Numbered from the stretch's first letter, positions 42,438 through 51,702 are shown. The stretch: 56,113 bases of DNA from Oscillospiraceae bacterium (GCA_017416325.1 JAFQCV010000015.1:1-56113), one strand, 5' to 3'. A program made the numbers and translations. The notes: generated by a model from the sequence alone, not told the origin.

Positions 42438-43208
42438 TTACAGGCCAAGCTCCTGCATAATGCCCTTCAGGGCCTGCTTGACCGGATTGGACTGGGGCAG
42501 CTTGCTGGAGGGCTCCCCGTCACAGTCGCAGCGGTAGACAGCCTCATCCTGGGGCAAAACACCCAGCAGTTCCAGACCGTGCTTCCCGATCTCCGCCTTG
42601 ACACCGCTGTCCAACTCTCCATTGGGCGCGCGGTTGATGATGATGCCCATTTTACCGGGCTTCAGTTCCATTTCCCCGATCATTTCGGCAATTCTGGCTG
42701 CCGCCTGAACGCCCCGGCGGGAGCAGTCCGAGATCAGAAGCATGGTATCCACATGGGGCAGCGTGCCTCTGGCTACATGCTCCAGACCTGCCTCATTGTC
42801 CATCACGATATAAGAATAATTTTTCGCGTATTTATCCACCTGAGATTTCAGAACGCCATTGACGTAGCAATAGCAGCCCTTACCCTGAGTCCTGCCCATG
42901 ACCAGCAGATCGAATTCATCCTCCTCCACAATGGCGGAGCTGAACTTAAAATCCGCATAATCCGCCTTGGTCATGCCGGAGGGGATCGTCCCCTTCAGCT
43001 CTGCCTGCGCCATTTCTTCCCGGATCGCGCCCAGAGAGGTTTCGACCTCAACGCCCAGCACTTCGTTCAGATTGGAGTTCGCGTCCGCGTCTACAACCAG
43101 GACCGGACCGGTCTTCTTGCTGCACAGATAATCGATGATCATGCCGCAGGTGGTGGTTTTTCCCACGCCGCCCTTGCCGGCGACTGCGATCGTGTGCGGT
43201 GTTGCCAT
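42438..43208 (-). CDS. CooC/AcsF-type nickel-insertion ATPase
   Basis: A 256-residue soluble MinD-like ATPase. The deviant Walker A GKGGVGKTTTCGMI is at residues ~10-23; VLVVDADANSNLNEVLG (A') follows; a Cys-x-Cys pair lies in GKGCYCYVNGVL (about 110), the metal/dimer site of CooC; YIVMDNEAGLEHVARG and TMLLISDCSRRGVQAA complete the family. CooC/AcsF load nickel into CO dehydrogenase/acetyl-CoA synthase. Start ATG at 43208 follows AAAAGGAG. It is the first gene of the corrinoid cluster. Its CODH/ACS clients are not in the window. Confidence 0.9.
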   Translation of the reverse strand: MATPHTIAVAGKGGVGKTTTCGMIIDYLCSKKTGPVLVVDADANSNLNEVLGVEVETSLGAIREEMAQAELKGTIPSGMTKADYADFKFSSAIVEEDEFDLLVMGRTQGKGCYCYVNGVLKSQVDKYAKNYSYIVMDNEAGLEHVARGTLPHVDTMLLISDCSRRGVQAAARIAEMIGEMELKPGKMGIIINRAPNGELDSGVKAEIGKHGLELLGVLPQDEAVYRCDCDGEPSSKLPQSNPVKQALKGIMQELGL

Positions 43209-43289
43209 AACAGAATACTCCTTTTCCGTATCCAGGGAATGTGCAATTCCCAAAAAATGAGCGCACTACGCCCATATCGATACGAATAT

Positions 43290-43318
43290 ATCTTATCATA
43301 TGTGTCTCACAAATTCAA
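43290..43318 (-). promoter_or_regulatory. Promoter of the corrinoid cluster
   Basis: TTGAAT (43313-43318) and TAAGAT (43290-43295) on the minus strand, exactly 17 bp apart; leader about 75 bases. Confidence 0.65.
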
Positions 43319-43397
43319 CCACAATTTCTGAGAAAATTCCCATTTTCCCAACACGCTTTTTGTCCAAAAAGCCGACACTTCCCTACAGCAAAGAAAT

Positions 43398-43426
43398 GAC
43401 CGCCGCTGCAAATCGCAGCGGCGGTC
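43398..43426 (-). terminator. Terminator of the large surface protein gene
   Basis: GACCGCCGCTGC / GCAGCGGCGGTC perfect 12-bp stem with a 5-base loop, then ATTTCTTT on the minus strand, 12 bases past the stop. Confidence 0.8.
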
Positions 43427-43438
43427 TGTCGTTTTTTC

Positions 43439-46400
43439 TTAGAAGAATCGCTTCTTGCCGGTTACTACCACAGCCATGCCCATTGCGGACAGAACTACCA
43501 GCAGAACCACAGGCACGATCATCGCAGTGTCTCCGGTCTTGGGCGGCACATCCGCATCCTGCAGGGCCTTCCAAGCAGCTTCCGCGTCGGTCAGCTTCTT
43601 CAGAGCCTGGGCGCTTACCAGAGCCTTCTGCTCAGCGGTCAGCGCATCGTAGGCGGCGCGGGCTGCCTTGATCGCAGTCTGGCTGTTCAGAGTCACAGTG
43701 CCGATAGCATTGATCTTATCGGCAGCGGCCTTGGCAGCAGCCTGGTCGACAGTTTCCTTGTCAGCCGCATCCAGCAGCGCCTTCAGGGCAGCTTCCGCAT
43801 CGGTCAGCTTCTTCAGGGTTTCTGCCTTTACCAGAGTCTTCTGCTCAGCAGTCAGCGCATTGTAAGCAGCGCGGGCAGCCTCAATGGCGGTCTTGCTCTC
43901 CAGAGTCACGGTACCGATGGCATCGATCTTGGCGATCACCGCGTCAGCAGCGGCCTTGTCGGCAGCTTCCTTGGCGGCTGCTTCCAGTGCCTCCAGGGCA
44001 GCTTCCGCATCGGTCAGAGTCTTCAGCGTATTATCGCCTACCAGAGTCTTCTGGTCAGCTGTCAGCGCTTCGTAGGCAGCGCGGGCAGCCTCAATGGCGG
44101 TCTTGCTCTCCAGAGTCACGGTGCCGATGGCTTCGATCTTGTCGGTAGCAGCGTCAGCAGCAGCCTGGTCAGCAGCAGCCTTGTCAGCGGCAGCCTTCTG
44201 CTCGTTGTAGGATGCTCTTGCGGCAGTCAGCGTGTTGTAGTTGGTTACCAAAGCTTTCTGCTCAGCAGTCAGCGCCTCGTAGGCAGCCTCAGCAGCCTCG
44301 ATGGCAGCCTTGCTCTCCAGCGTCACGGTACCGATGGCATCGATCTGGGCGATCACCGCGTCAGCAGCAGCCTGATCCGCAGCGGCCTTCAGATTGTCAT
44401 AGGTTGCTCTTGCAGCAGTCAGCGTAGTATAGTTGGTTACCAACGCCTTCTGGTCAGGAGTCAGGGTCTCGTAGGCAGCCTCAGCAGCTTCGATGGCAGC
44501 CTTGCTGTTCAGAGTCACGGTACCGATGGCATCGATCTGAGCGATCACACCATTGGCAGCAGCCTGATCTGCTTCAGCCTTGTCTGCGGCAGCCTTCTGC
44601 TCATTGTAGGATGCTCTTGCGGCAGTCAGTACACCGTAGTTGGTTACCAAAGCCTTCTGCTCAGCAGTCAGAGCAGTATAGGAATTCTCAGCAACCTCGA
44701 TGGCAGCTTTACTCTCCAGAGTCACGGTGCCGATAGCATCGATCTGGGCGATCACCGCGTCGGCAGCGGCCTTGTCAGCAACAAGCTTATTGTACTGGGT
44801 TCTTGCCGCGGTCAGAGTTGCGTAGTTGGTTACCAGATCCTTCTGTGCCTGGGTCAGAGCCTCGTAGGCAGCCTCGGCAGCCTCGATGGCAGTCTTGCTG
44901 TCCAGCGTCACGGTGCCAAGTGCTTCGATCTGTGCGATCACCGGGTCTGCAGCAGCCTTGTCAGCAGCCAGCTTATCGTAAGCAGTTCTTGCAGCGATCA
45001 GCGCATCGCGGTTGGTTACCAAAGCCTTCTGCTCAGGAGTCAGAGCTTCGTAGGCAGTCTCGGCGGTCTCGATGGCAGCCTTGCTCTCCAGCGTCACAGT
45101 GTCGATGGCATCGATCTGGGCGATCACCGCGTCAGCAGCAGCCTTGTCGGCAGCAAGCTGATTGTATGTTGCTCTTGCAACAGTCAGCACATCGTAGTTG
45201 GTTACCAGCGCCTTCTGGTCAGGAGTCAGAGCAGCATAGGCAGCCTCGGCGGCCTCGATGGCAGTCTTGCTGTCCAAGGTTACCGCGCCGATGGCATTGA
45301 TCTTCGCCATAACCTCGTTAGCAGCAGCCTGATCCAGTTCTGCCTTGTCAGCATTCGCGCGCAGCTCATTATAGGTAGCTCTTGCTGCAGTCAGCACATT
45401 GTAGTTGGTCACCAGCGTCTTCTGGTCTTCGGTCAGTGCGGCATGGGCGGTCTCGGCATCCTCGATGGCAGTCTTGCTGTCCAAAGTTACAGTGCCGATG
45501 GCTTCGATCTGGGCAATGACCGGGTCAGCAGCAGACTTGTCAGCAACAAGCTTATCATAGGCAGTTCTTGCCGCGGTCAGAGTTGCGTAGTTGGTTACCA
45601 GATCCTTCTGTGCCTGGGTCAGAGCAGCATAAGCCGTCTCAGCGTCCTGGATAGCGGCCACGCTGTCCAGAGTCACAGTGCCGATAGCGTTAATCTTGGC
45701 AATCACAGCGTCGGCAGCAGCCTTGTCGGCAACAAGGTCATTATAGGTATTTCTTGCTGCTTCCAGAGTTGCGTAGTTGGTTACCAGATCCTTCTGTGCC
45801 TGGGTCAGAGCAGCATAAGCCGTCTCAGCGTCCTGGATAGCGGCCACGCTGTCCAGAGTCACAGTGCCGATAGCGTTAATCTTGGCAATCACTGCGTCAG
45901 CAGCAGCCTTGTCGGCAGCTTCCCTATCGGCAGCTTCCTGCTTTGCAACAACCAAAGCGGCTTCGGCTTCCACCAAGGTCTGGTAGTTGGCAACGCGCTT
46001 CTTCAGCTGGGGAGACAGAGCATCGTATGCTGCGCGAGCTGCATCGATCTTTTCTTCGCTATCTACGGTCACAGTGCCGATGGCATCAATGGCAGCCTCA
46101 ACGGTAGCATCAGCATCGTTGGTAATTGCAATGCGGTCGATCTCCACCGGGTTGTTGCTCAGACCGGTGCCCATATTATAGGTGATCAGCGTCAGGGTAT
46201 CGCCGGTGACTTCGATCTTGGTCATCATACGGGTATTGGCTGTTGCAGTAGCTACCTTGTAGTCTTCGGTATTATACTTTACCGCATTGACCTGAGAGCC
46301 GGAGCCGGTACCGCCCACAACATGGAGCATACCGTCTACATTGGCGGCGCCAATGGGAACATCGTTCTTCCAAGCATTGTAGGCGTCGCTCTGAATCACA

Positions 46401-49400
46401 TAGGAATCGCCCCCGTTGTCCACGCCGGGCTTCAGAATGTGGGTACGGGTATAGCAGTGGTCATGACCGGAGAGGACCAGGTCCACACCTGCCTCGTACA
46501 GCTTGGGTACCAGATGGCTGCGGATTCTGGCGTAAGAGTCCTGCTCGTCTCTATCCTCATCCTGATGGTAGCTGGAGCCGTAGGGAGATTCGTGATACAG
46601 GGTGATGATCCAGTCAAAGTTCTGACCGGCAGTTTCTTCGTTGATAACCCGGTCGATGAAGTCCAGATGCTCGTCGGAATTGGTTCTGTCATGGTAATAA
46701 GTGTTGGCGTTCAGCACCAGGAACAGAACATTGTTGTAGGTAAAGTAATAGTCTGCGCCTGTGAAGTTCGTGCCACCGGTATAGGTAGCGCCGTAGTAGG
46801 TGCCGTCTTCCTTTTTCAGCATATTGGGCACATTGACATGATCTGCATAAACGGGATAGGTATCGTCATCATGGTTGCCCGTTACCGTAACAATAGGCAG
46901 ACCCTGTAGCACATCCTGGTTGGCAAAGGCATCAAACTGCTGTTCGTGAATACCGTAAATACCTGTCACGTCAGTTTTGTCCCAGTAGTTGTAGGCATGG
47001 GTATCGGTCTGGTCGCCGGCAGACATGATAAAATCCACGCCCTCATTCTTGATCTGGTCCAGGGTCATGCCCCACCACTCAGCTTCCGCTTTCAGATGCT
47101 GGGTGATCAGATCGCTGCTGAGCCTATCATTGTCACCGCTGCCGCCGATCTGGGGGTCGCCCACAAAGGCGAAGCTGAAATCGCCATCCGCGCCGGTCTT
47201 GAAGCTCTTCAGTTCGGTCTTATCGTTGCCGTTGATAAGCTGATAATAATAAGTAGTGTCGGGCTTCAGGTCGGTAATGGTAGCCTTGTTGTTCACATAG
47301 CCGGCCTTCTTATCGTAGTCTCCTCTGGTTGCAGTGACAGAAGCTGCATTTTCAGGCAGCTCGCCGCCTACCAGTTCGCTTTCCTTGGCATACTTAATAA
47401 CGCCCTGCTCCTGGCTCTGGGAGAACCAGGTGAAGTTCATCTCAGATTTGTTTGCGCCAGGTTGCAGAAGGATGTTGGTCTGAGGGGCAGCAGCGGTCGG
47501 TGCCAGCTTCTCTGCCACCGCGTCCACGCCCTTGGGATGGGAAACGGATACATTGGAAACGACTGCCTTGACATCGACATTGTTATACCGATAAGCAAGA
47601 ATCTGCATACCAAGGGGGACTCCGGTTCCCTTGCCGCCGCCGGACTGCTTGGCGCTGGTAGACTGTGCTACCAAGCTGCCATTGACATAGTAGTTGGCAG
47701 CGATATCGTTGCTGAGGACATCTTCCGGATAGGTAAATTCCACACGGACATGATACTGACCGTCAACGGTCTCGCCGGCATCCACGGTAACATATCCGCC
47801 TACTGTGTTATCCCAATAGCCCAGCTTCATGACGCCGTTTTGCTTGTAAAGGCCAATCATGAACGCCTCGCAAATATATGTTCCTTCCATGGTAGGATCC
47901 TGGTCACGGAATACAATACCGAGACCACCCTGGCAGAAGTATCTGTTTGTACCATTCAGTCTGCCGGTATCAGGCATGGCATTGACCTGGACATCAAATT
48001 CGAAAATCGTAGGAGTATCAGCCAGGCCTTCCAGCCTGTAGTTTTTTACACTAGCCACAGCCAGGCCGTTGCTGGGGGTCGTACTATCCAGATGCGCCAC
48101 CCGGTTGGTTGCATCCATTGTTGCACCCGCGCTGGCTTCCATTTTGATGGTTGTATAATCATTGGTGCCCAACACCAGTGTGCCATTCCAGATCAAATCG
48201 CCCAGGGTAAAGGTCAAGGTATAGGCTTTATCTCCCTGGAGATCCAGCGCGCCAACAGGGATGGCATACTCGTTACCGCCGGCGCCCTTAACGGCGTTCA
48301 GAGACTTGCCATCCACAGCTACGGCGGTCATTTCGCCCAGGTCCTCGCCTGTGATAGCCAGGTACAGATTGGTCAGGTCCCATACAGCGCCCATCTGGGT
48401 GGTGGGAGTGAAGGGAATATTCATCCGGTAGGAAGACTCGATCTGACCGTCCAGAACGATTCCGCCAACCGCGTCCGCGAAGAGATAATCGTTTCTGGAC
48501 TGAACAAAGAGGCTTGCGATCTTTGCTTCCGCTGCTGCCAGTATGTTCAGAGTTGCCTCTTCCACATACGCCTTCTGGGCAGGTGTCAGAGCATCGTAAG
48601 CTGCCCGGGCAGCTTCAACAGTTGCCTTGTCCGTCAGAGCCAGCTGGCTAACAGCAGGAAGGTTCGCGATTTGACTTGCCACCAGTGTAGCAGCAGCCTG
48701 ATCCGGACCCTGTCTACCTGCTACATAGGCAGCCTTCAGAGCAGCCAGAGCGGCAGGATTATCGTAGGACACAGAGATGTTAGATACGGTAAAATTAGTA
48801 TCTGTTTTGTTGGAAGTATATACTTTGACGCCTCTCACATTGTTGATCAAAGCTTTTCCAGTTTTAGAAACTCTGACATTGCTTTGCTCATCAATCAGCT
48901 TTCCGTTGACAAAATACTTAGCGGAAACTACGGAATCATGAGAAACAGCGCCAGAGCCATCAGCAGCGTAGGTATACTCTACCCGAACATGGTACAAACC
49001 GGATACGGTTTCAGACAGAAGCACATCACTGCTGCCAAATGTACCCTCACCAGTGCTGTAAGCGCTCTGGAAATATAAATCCCCGCTAGTTTTATCCTTT
49101 GTAAAACCAAAAAGAAACGCTTCTGTCAGTTTGCTGCTAGCCTCTTCGCAGAACGCATCAAGCACCTGAATGTTGGCACCCATGTTAATGTATCGAGTAT
49201 TGGTGCCAACATTTTGAGCAAGGGTATAACCGCCGTTCAGGGAGGTAATATCAATATCAACCTCAACAACAGTCGTAACGCCGAGGCTGCCGGTCACCGT
49301 AGAACCACTAGCTGTTAGGTAGTTGTTTGAACCGGTCAAATTAGCAATATTAAATGATCCCTTATAAGAATCATTTTCATCTACAACAGCGCCACCATTC

Positions 49401-49921
49401 TCACGAACAAGTTCATATCTATTGTAGGTATTGTTATCAAAAATCAGGTAAAAGGTCTGAGCGGTATCGGATTCGCTCAGCTTTACCGTCAGGGTGTTCA
49501 CGCCCACATCCAGACTGGGGACATCGGCATCCATCAGCGCGATCCGGTACTCTGCATAGCCCGGGTCTTCACCCGCTGCAGCAGTCACCTGCTTTTCGGT
49601 AATGTCAACATCGTTGAGCTTCAGCTCAGCCAGCTCCGCCGCGCTGTTGACAGACAGATACAGATAGGTCGCATCCCAAGCTGCGCCCATCATCACACTG
49701 TCAGACAGAGCCACAGTCAGAGGATAGGTATTGTCGGCAACGCCGTCAACATTTGCGCCGCTTGCCTGATAGACTGCACGCAGGTAGGTATTCCCATCAC
49801 CTACCGCAGGATTCGTCTCAGCGGCAGCAGCTGACCGCATGGGGAAGCCTCCGGCAGGAAGCAGACCCACGATCAGCGCCAGCGCCATCAGGATTGCGCT
49901 CACTCTCTGAAATCGTTTCAT
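43439..49921 (-). CDS. Giant sortase-anchored metallophosphoesterase with 13 tandem repeats
   Basis: A 2160-residue exported protein. Signal peptide 1-35; two copies of a CBM9-like plus lectin-like beta-sandwich block (~45-390 and ~475-805) with one helical repeat between; purple-acid-phosphatase N-terminal Fn3 domain (~810-910: NILLQPGANKSEMNFTWFS, DLKPDTTYYYQL); metallophosphoesterase (~912-1200) with GDPQ, AGDQTD, GNHD, YHESPYG and SGHDHCYTR, the complete dimetal set. From ~1270 to 2118 come 13 tandem ~62-residue helical repeats (IGTVTLESKAAIEAAEAAY...LVTNY type). The C-terminus has PPKTGD, a membrane helix and KKRFF, a sortase signal. ATG at 49921 follows AGAGG by 8 bases; GTG at 49930 overlaps that site. 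It would display a phosphatase far from the wall; the substrate is unknown. Confidence 0.9.
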   Translation of the reverse strand: MKRFQRVSAILMALALIVGLLPAGGFPMRSAAAAETNPAVGDGNTYLRAVYQASGANVDGVADNTYPLTVALSDSVMMGAAWDATYLYLSVNSAAELAELKLNDVDITEKQVTAAAGEDPGYAEYRIALMDADVPSLDVGVNTLTVKLSESDTAQTFYLIFDNNTYNRYELVRENGGAVVDENDSYKGSFNIANLTGSNNYLTASGSTVTGSLGVTTVVEVDIDITSLNGGYTLAQNVGTNTRYINMGANIQVLDAFCEEASSKLTEAFLFGFTKDKTSGDLYFQSAYSTGEGTFGSSDVLLSETVSGLYHVRVEYTYAADGSGAVSHDSVVSAKYFVNGKLIDEQSNVRVSKTGKALINNVRGVKVYTSNKTDTNFTVSNISVSYDNPAALAALKAAYVAGRQGPDQAAATLVASQIANLPAVSQLALTDKATVEAARAAYDALTPAQKAYVEEATLNILAAAEAKIASLFVQSRNDYLFADAVGGIVLDGQIESSYRMNIPFTPTTQMGAVWDLTNLYLAITGEDLGEMTAVAVDGKSLNAVKGAGGNEYAIPVGALDLQGDKAYTLTFTLGDLIWNGTLVLGTNDYTTIKMEASAGATMDATNRVAHLDSTTPSNGLAVASVKNYRLEGLADTPTIFEFDVQVNAMPDTGRLNGTNRYFCQGGLGIVFRDQDPTMEGTYICEAFMIGLYKQNGVMKLGYWDNTVGGYVTVDAGETVDGQYHVRVEFTYPEDVLSNDIAANYYVNGSLVAQSTSAKQSGGGKGTGVPLGMQILAYRYNNVDVKAVVSNVSVSHPKGVDAVAEKLAPTAAAPQTNILLQPGANKSEMNFTWFSQSQEQGVIKYAKESELVGGELPENAASVTATRGDYDKKAGYVNNKATITDLKPDTTYYYQLINGNDKTELKSFKTGADGDFSFAFVGDPQIGGSGDNDRLSSDLITQHLKAEAEWWGMTLDQIKNEGVDFIMSAGDQTDTHAYNYWDKTDVTGIYGIHEQQFDAFANQDVLQGLPIVTVTGNHDDDTYPVYADHVNVPNMLKKEDGTYYGATYTGGTNFTGADYYFTYNNVLFLVLNANTYYHDRTNSDEHLDFIDRVINEETAGQNFDWIITLYHESPYGSSYHQDEDRDEQDSYARIRSHLVPKLYEAGVDLVLSGHDHCYTRTHILKPGVDNGGDSYVIQSDAYNAWKNDVPIGAANVDGMLHVVGGTGSGSQVNAVKYNTEDYKVATATANTRMMTKIEVTGDTLTLITYNMGTGLSNNPVEIDRIAITNDADATVEAAIDAIGTVTVDSEEKIDAARAAYDALSPQLKKRVANYQTLVEAEAALVVAKQEAADREAADKAAADAVIAKINAIGTVTLDSVAAIQDAETAYAALTQAQKDLVTNYATLEAARNTYNDLVADKAAADAVIAKINAIGTVTLDSVAAIQDAETAYAALTQAQKDLVTNYATLTAARTAYDKLVADKSAADPVIAQIEAIGTVTLDSKTAIEDAETAHAALTEDQKTLVTNYNVLTAARATYNELRANADKAELDQAAANEVMAKINAIGAVTLDSKTAIEAAEAAYAALTPDQKALVTNYDVLTVARATYNQLAADKAAADAVIAQIDAIDTVTLESKAAIETAETAYEALTPEQKALVTNRDALIAARTAYDKLAADKAAADPVIAQIEALGTVTLDSKTAIEAAEAAYEALTQAQKDLVTNYATLTAARTQYNKLVADKAAADAVIAQIDAIGTVTLESKAAIEVAENSYTALTAEQKALVTNYGVLTAARASYNEQKAAADKAEADQAAANGVIAQIDAIGTVTLNSKAAIEAAEAAYETLTPDQKALVTNYTTLTAARATYDNLKAAADQAAADAVIAQIDAIGTVTLESKAAIEAAEAAYEALTAEQKALVTNYNTLTAARASYNEQKAAADKAAADQAAADAATDKIEAIGTVTLESKTAIEAARAAYEALTADQKTLVGDNTLKTLTDAEAALEALEAAAKEAADKAAADAVIAKIDAIGTVTLESKTAIEAARAAYNALTAEQKTLVKAETLKKLTDAEAALKALLDAADKETVDQAAAKAAADKINAIGTVTLNSQTAIKAARAAYDALTAEQKALVSAQALKKLTDAEAAWKALQDADVPPKTGDTAMIVPVVLLVVLSAMGMAVVVTGKKRFF
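43580..46115 (-). repeat. 13 tandem ~186-bp coding repeats
   Basis: Units of ~62 codons (some with 3-10 inserted codons) encode a helical hairpin with the core D-A-I-G-T-V-T-L. Units 2 and 3 (about 45600-45880) are almost identical in DNA over more than 100 bases at an exact 186-bp offset, showing recent duplication; others differ by many silent and missense changes. Copy number may vary between strains. Confidence 0.85.
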
Positions 49922-49991
49922 ATTCTTCACCTCTCATAATGTTTCAACAGATACATGTAAAATTTTATATATATACATGATACTAAAGTTA

Positions 49992-50000
49992 ATTATACCA
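49992..50000 (-). promoter_or_regulatory. Extended -10 promoter of the giant surface protein
   Basis: TGGTATAAT on the minus strand (TGnTATAAT). Leader about 65 bases. The -35 region TTTCCT is weak. Confidence 0.5.
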
Positions 50001-50140
50001 GTAAATTACTCTCAGGAAAAGGAAATTCTTTCCGTAATAACCGCCAAAATTTCCCTCAGCTTTTTATGCATTTTCACCAAACCGTAAAACAAACAGAACT
50101 TCTTCCTTTATATTCTTTTTTATATATCCCCACCAATAAA
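50001..50140. other. AT-rich noncoding stretch
   Basis: Upstream region of the surface protein promoter. No gene, no clear operator. It ends where the large repeat starts. Confidence 0.4.
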
Positions 50141-50428
50141 TTGCCATATCTCGGGCAGTTGGCAAAGGCTTCCCCTTGAGGGGAAGCTGTCAGCCTAACA
50201 GGCTGACTGATGAGGTGTAGGCTACGAAGTAGCCGTTACAAAACCTGCTTTTTCCGCTTCGCAGACCACCTCATCCGTCAAAAATCATAGATTTTTGCCA
50301 CCTATTAGTAGTGGTGCGATTGCCTCCGGCAATCGTTTTATTTAGATTCGCTGCGCGGAGCACCACTCCTCAAAGAGAAGGCTTAGCGGCTGTGCCGCTG
50401 CGTTCTAACCAACTGCCCAGCAAACGGA
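50141..50428. repeat. Large interspersed repeat, copy B (~290 bp)
   Basis: Starts AATTGCCATATCTCGGGCAG, then TTCCCCTTGAGGGGAAGC hairpin, CTGTCAGCCTAACAGGCTGAC palindrome and TGATGAGGTG; ends with AACTGCCCAGCAAACGGAAT. A 107-base core (50261-50367) differs from the copy at 55111-55217 at about 5 sites. Edge sequences TCGGGCAGTT / AACTGCCC are inverted. No transposase: fits a MITE-like element. A spurious open frame starting ATGGTGCGATT-like inside it runs into the next gene. Confidence 0.75.
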
Positions 50429-50493
50429 ATTTGGCAGTCCCTCAAAAAATCAACCGCAAGTTTACTTTCTTTTGTTTTTCAACGAGAAGATTA

Positions 50494-50522
50494 TTGAAAT
50501 TCTATAATATAAGGAATATACT
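50494..50522 (+). promoter_or_regulatory. Promoter of the MurNAc recycling operon
   Basis: TTGAAA (50494-50499) and TATACT (50517-50522), exactly 17 bp apart; an overlapping TATAAT at 50503-50508 has no good -35. Leader about 25 bases to the TTG start. Confidence 0.65.
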
Positions 50523-50553
50523 GTTCTTAGTAAGTGTCAAAGGATGTGATATT

Positions 50554-51699
50554 TTGTTCAATCCCCAGATTTTCCGCGCCAACCTCCGGGCCGCCAGAAG
50601 AAAAAGCCGTCTGTCCCAAAAGGATCTGGCAGAGAAGCTATACATTTCCACCCAAGCGGTTTCCAAGTGGGAACGGGGCATCGCCGTGCCGGGACTGGAG
50701 CATATCTGCTGTCTTTCCAAAATCCTGCATGTTTCCGTAGATGCTTTGCTGGGTACCGGAAATGACCGGGAGCCTTCCCTGATCGCCGTGGACGGCGGCG
50801 GCACAAAAACGGAATTTGTGCTGATCTCCCTGTCCGGTGACCTGATCAAGCGGCTGGTCCTCCCCGGCTCCAACCCCAACACCTGCACCGTAAAGGGCAC
50901 TGTTGAGATCCTGTGCAATGGCATCGACACCCTTTTGCAGGAGGACAACCAGGTTTTGGGGATCTTTGTGGGCGGCGCCGGTTTTTATTCCGGCGGAAAT
51001 GGCGCAGCCATTGAGCAGCTGCTTCGCAAGCATTATTCCGGTATCCCGGTACAATGCGAATCGGATATTATGAATGTATTCGCCTTTGCCGCTGACCCGG
51101 ACAACGCCATCTCTGTGATCAGCGGCACCGGCTCTGTTGTCTACGCGACCCACAAGGGCGAGCTGCTTCGCTGCGGCGGCGGCGGCTGGCGCTTGGAGCT
51201 GCTGGGCAGCGGTTACGATCTGGGCCGCAGCGCCATTCTGGCAACCATGGAGGATCGGGACGGAACAGGCCCGAAAACCATGCTGGCAGAATTGGTGGAG
51301 CAAAAGCTGGGCGGCTCAGTGTGGGACAGTATCCAAAAAATCTACGGAGAGAACACCTCATACATTGCCTCCTTCGCCCCTCTGGTGATCCAGGCATGGC
51401 AGGCAGGAGATGCCCTGGCCACCAAGATCGCAACCGAAAACTGCAATCGGTTGGCGCAGCTGATCCGCACCGCGGCGGAAAAATCCCCGGATGCCAGAGA
51501 GGTGATTTTAGGCGGCAGCCTGCTGACCCAATGCGCTCCCTTCCGGGAGCTGCTCACCGGGCAGCTCCCCCAAAAGCTTCGTCCTTATATTCTGGAGCAG
51601 CCTCAGATCTGGGGTGCTTGCCTGCGCTGCGCAGCTCTTGCCAATGTTCCCGCGCCCAATGTTGAAAACTTTATGAAACAATACATACAGGAGGTTTAA
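50554..51699 (+). CDS. HTH regulator fused to BadF-type amino-sugar kinase (MurK-like)
   Basis: A 381-residue protein. Residues ~1-65 are an XRE helix-turn-helix: FRANLRAARRKSRLSQKDLAEKL, ISTQAVSKWERGIAVPGLEHI. Residues ~70-381 are a BadF/BadG-type actin-like kinase: LIAVDGGGTKTEFVLISLSG (phosphate 1), GIFVGGAGFYSGG, NAISVISGTGSVVYAT (phosphate 2), REVILGGSLLTQCAPF. Kinases of this group include clostridial MurK, which phosphorylates MurNAc and GlcNAc. murQ follows by 3 bases, so MurNAc 6-phosphate is the likely product. Start is TTG at 50554 with AAAGGA nine bases upstream; an ATG at 50311 lies inside the repeat and before the promoter and is rejected. The fusion suggests direct sugar-sensing autoregulation. 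Confidence 0.85.
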   Translation: MFNPQIFRANLRAARRKSRLSQKDLAEKLYISTQAVSKWERGIAVPGLEHICCLSKILHVSVDALLGTGNDREPSLIAVDGGGTKTEFVLISLSGDLIKRLVLPGSNPNTCTVKGTVEILCNGIDTLLQEDNQVLGIFVGGAGFYSGGNGAAIEQLLRKHYSGIPVQCESDIMNVFAFAADPDNAISVISGTGSVVYATHKGELLRCGGGGWRLELLGSGYDLGRSAILATMEDRDGTGPKTMLAELVEQKLGGSVWDSIQKIYGENTSYIASFAPLVIQAWQAGDALATKIATENCNRLAQLIRTAAEKSPDAREVILGGSLLTQCAPFRELLTGQLPQKLRPYILEQPQIWGACLRCAALANVPAPNVENFMKQYIQEV

Positions 51700-51702
51700 A
51701 CT

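Noticed and set aside
43580-46115. CRISPR-like or satellite array
   Set aside because: The period is about 186 bp, in frame, and encodes helical protein repeats; no short repeats with unique spacers.
50261-50367. tRNA or structured RNA gene in the repeat core
   Set aside because: No cloverleaf, anticodon arm or CCA-type end; the same sequence recurs at 55111-55217 as part of a larger repeat.
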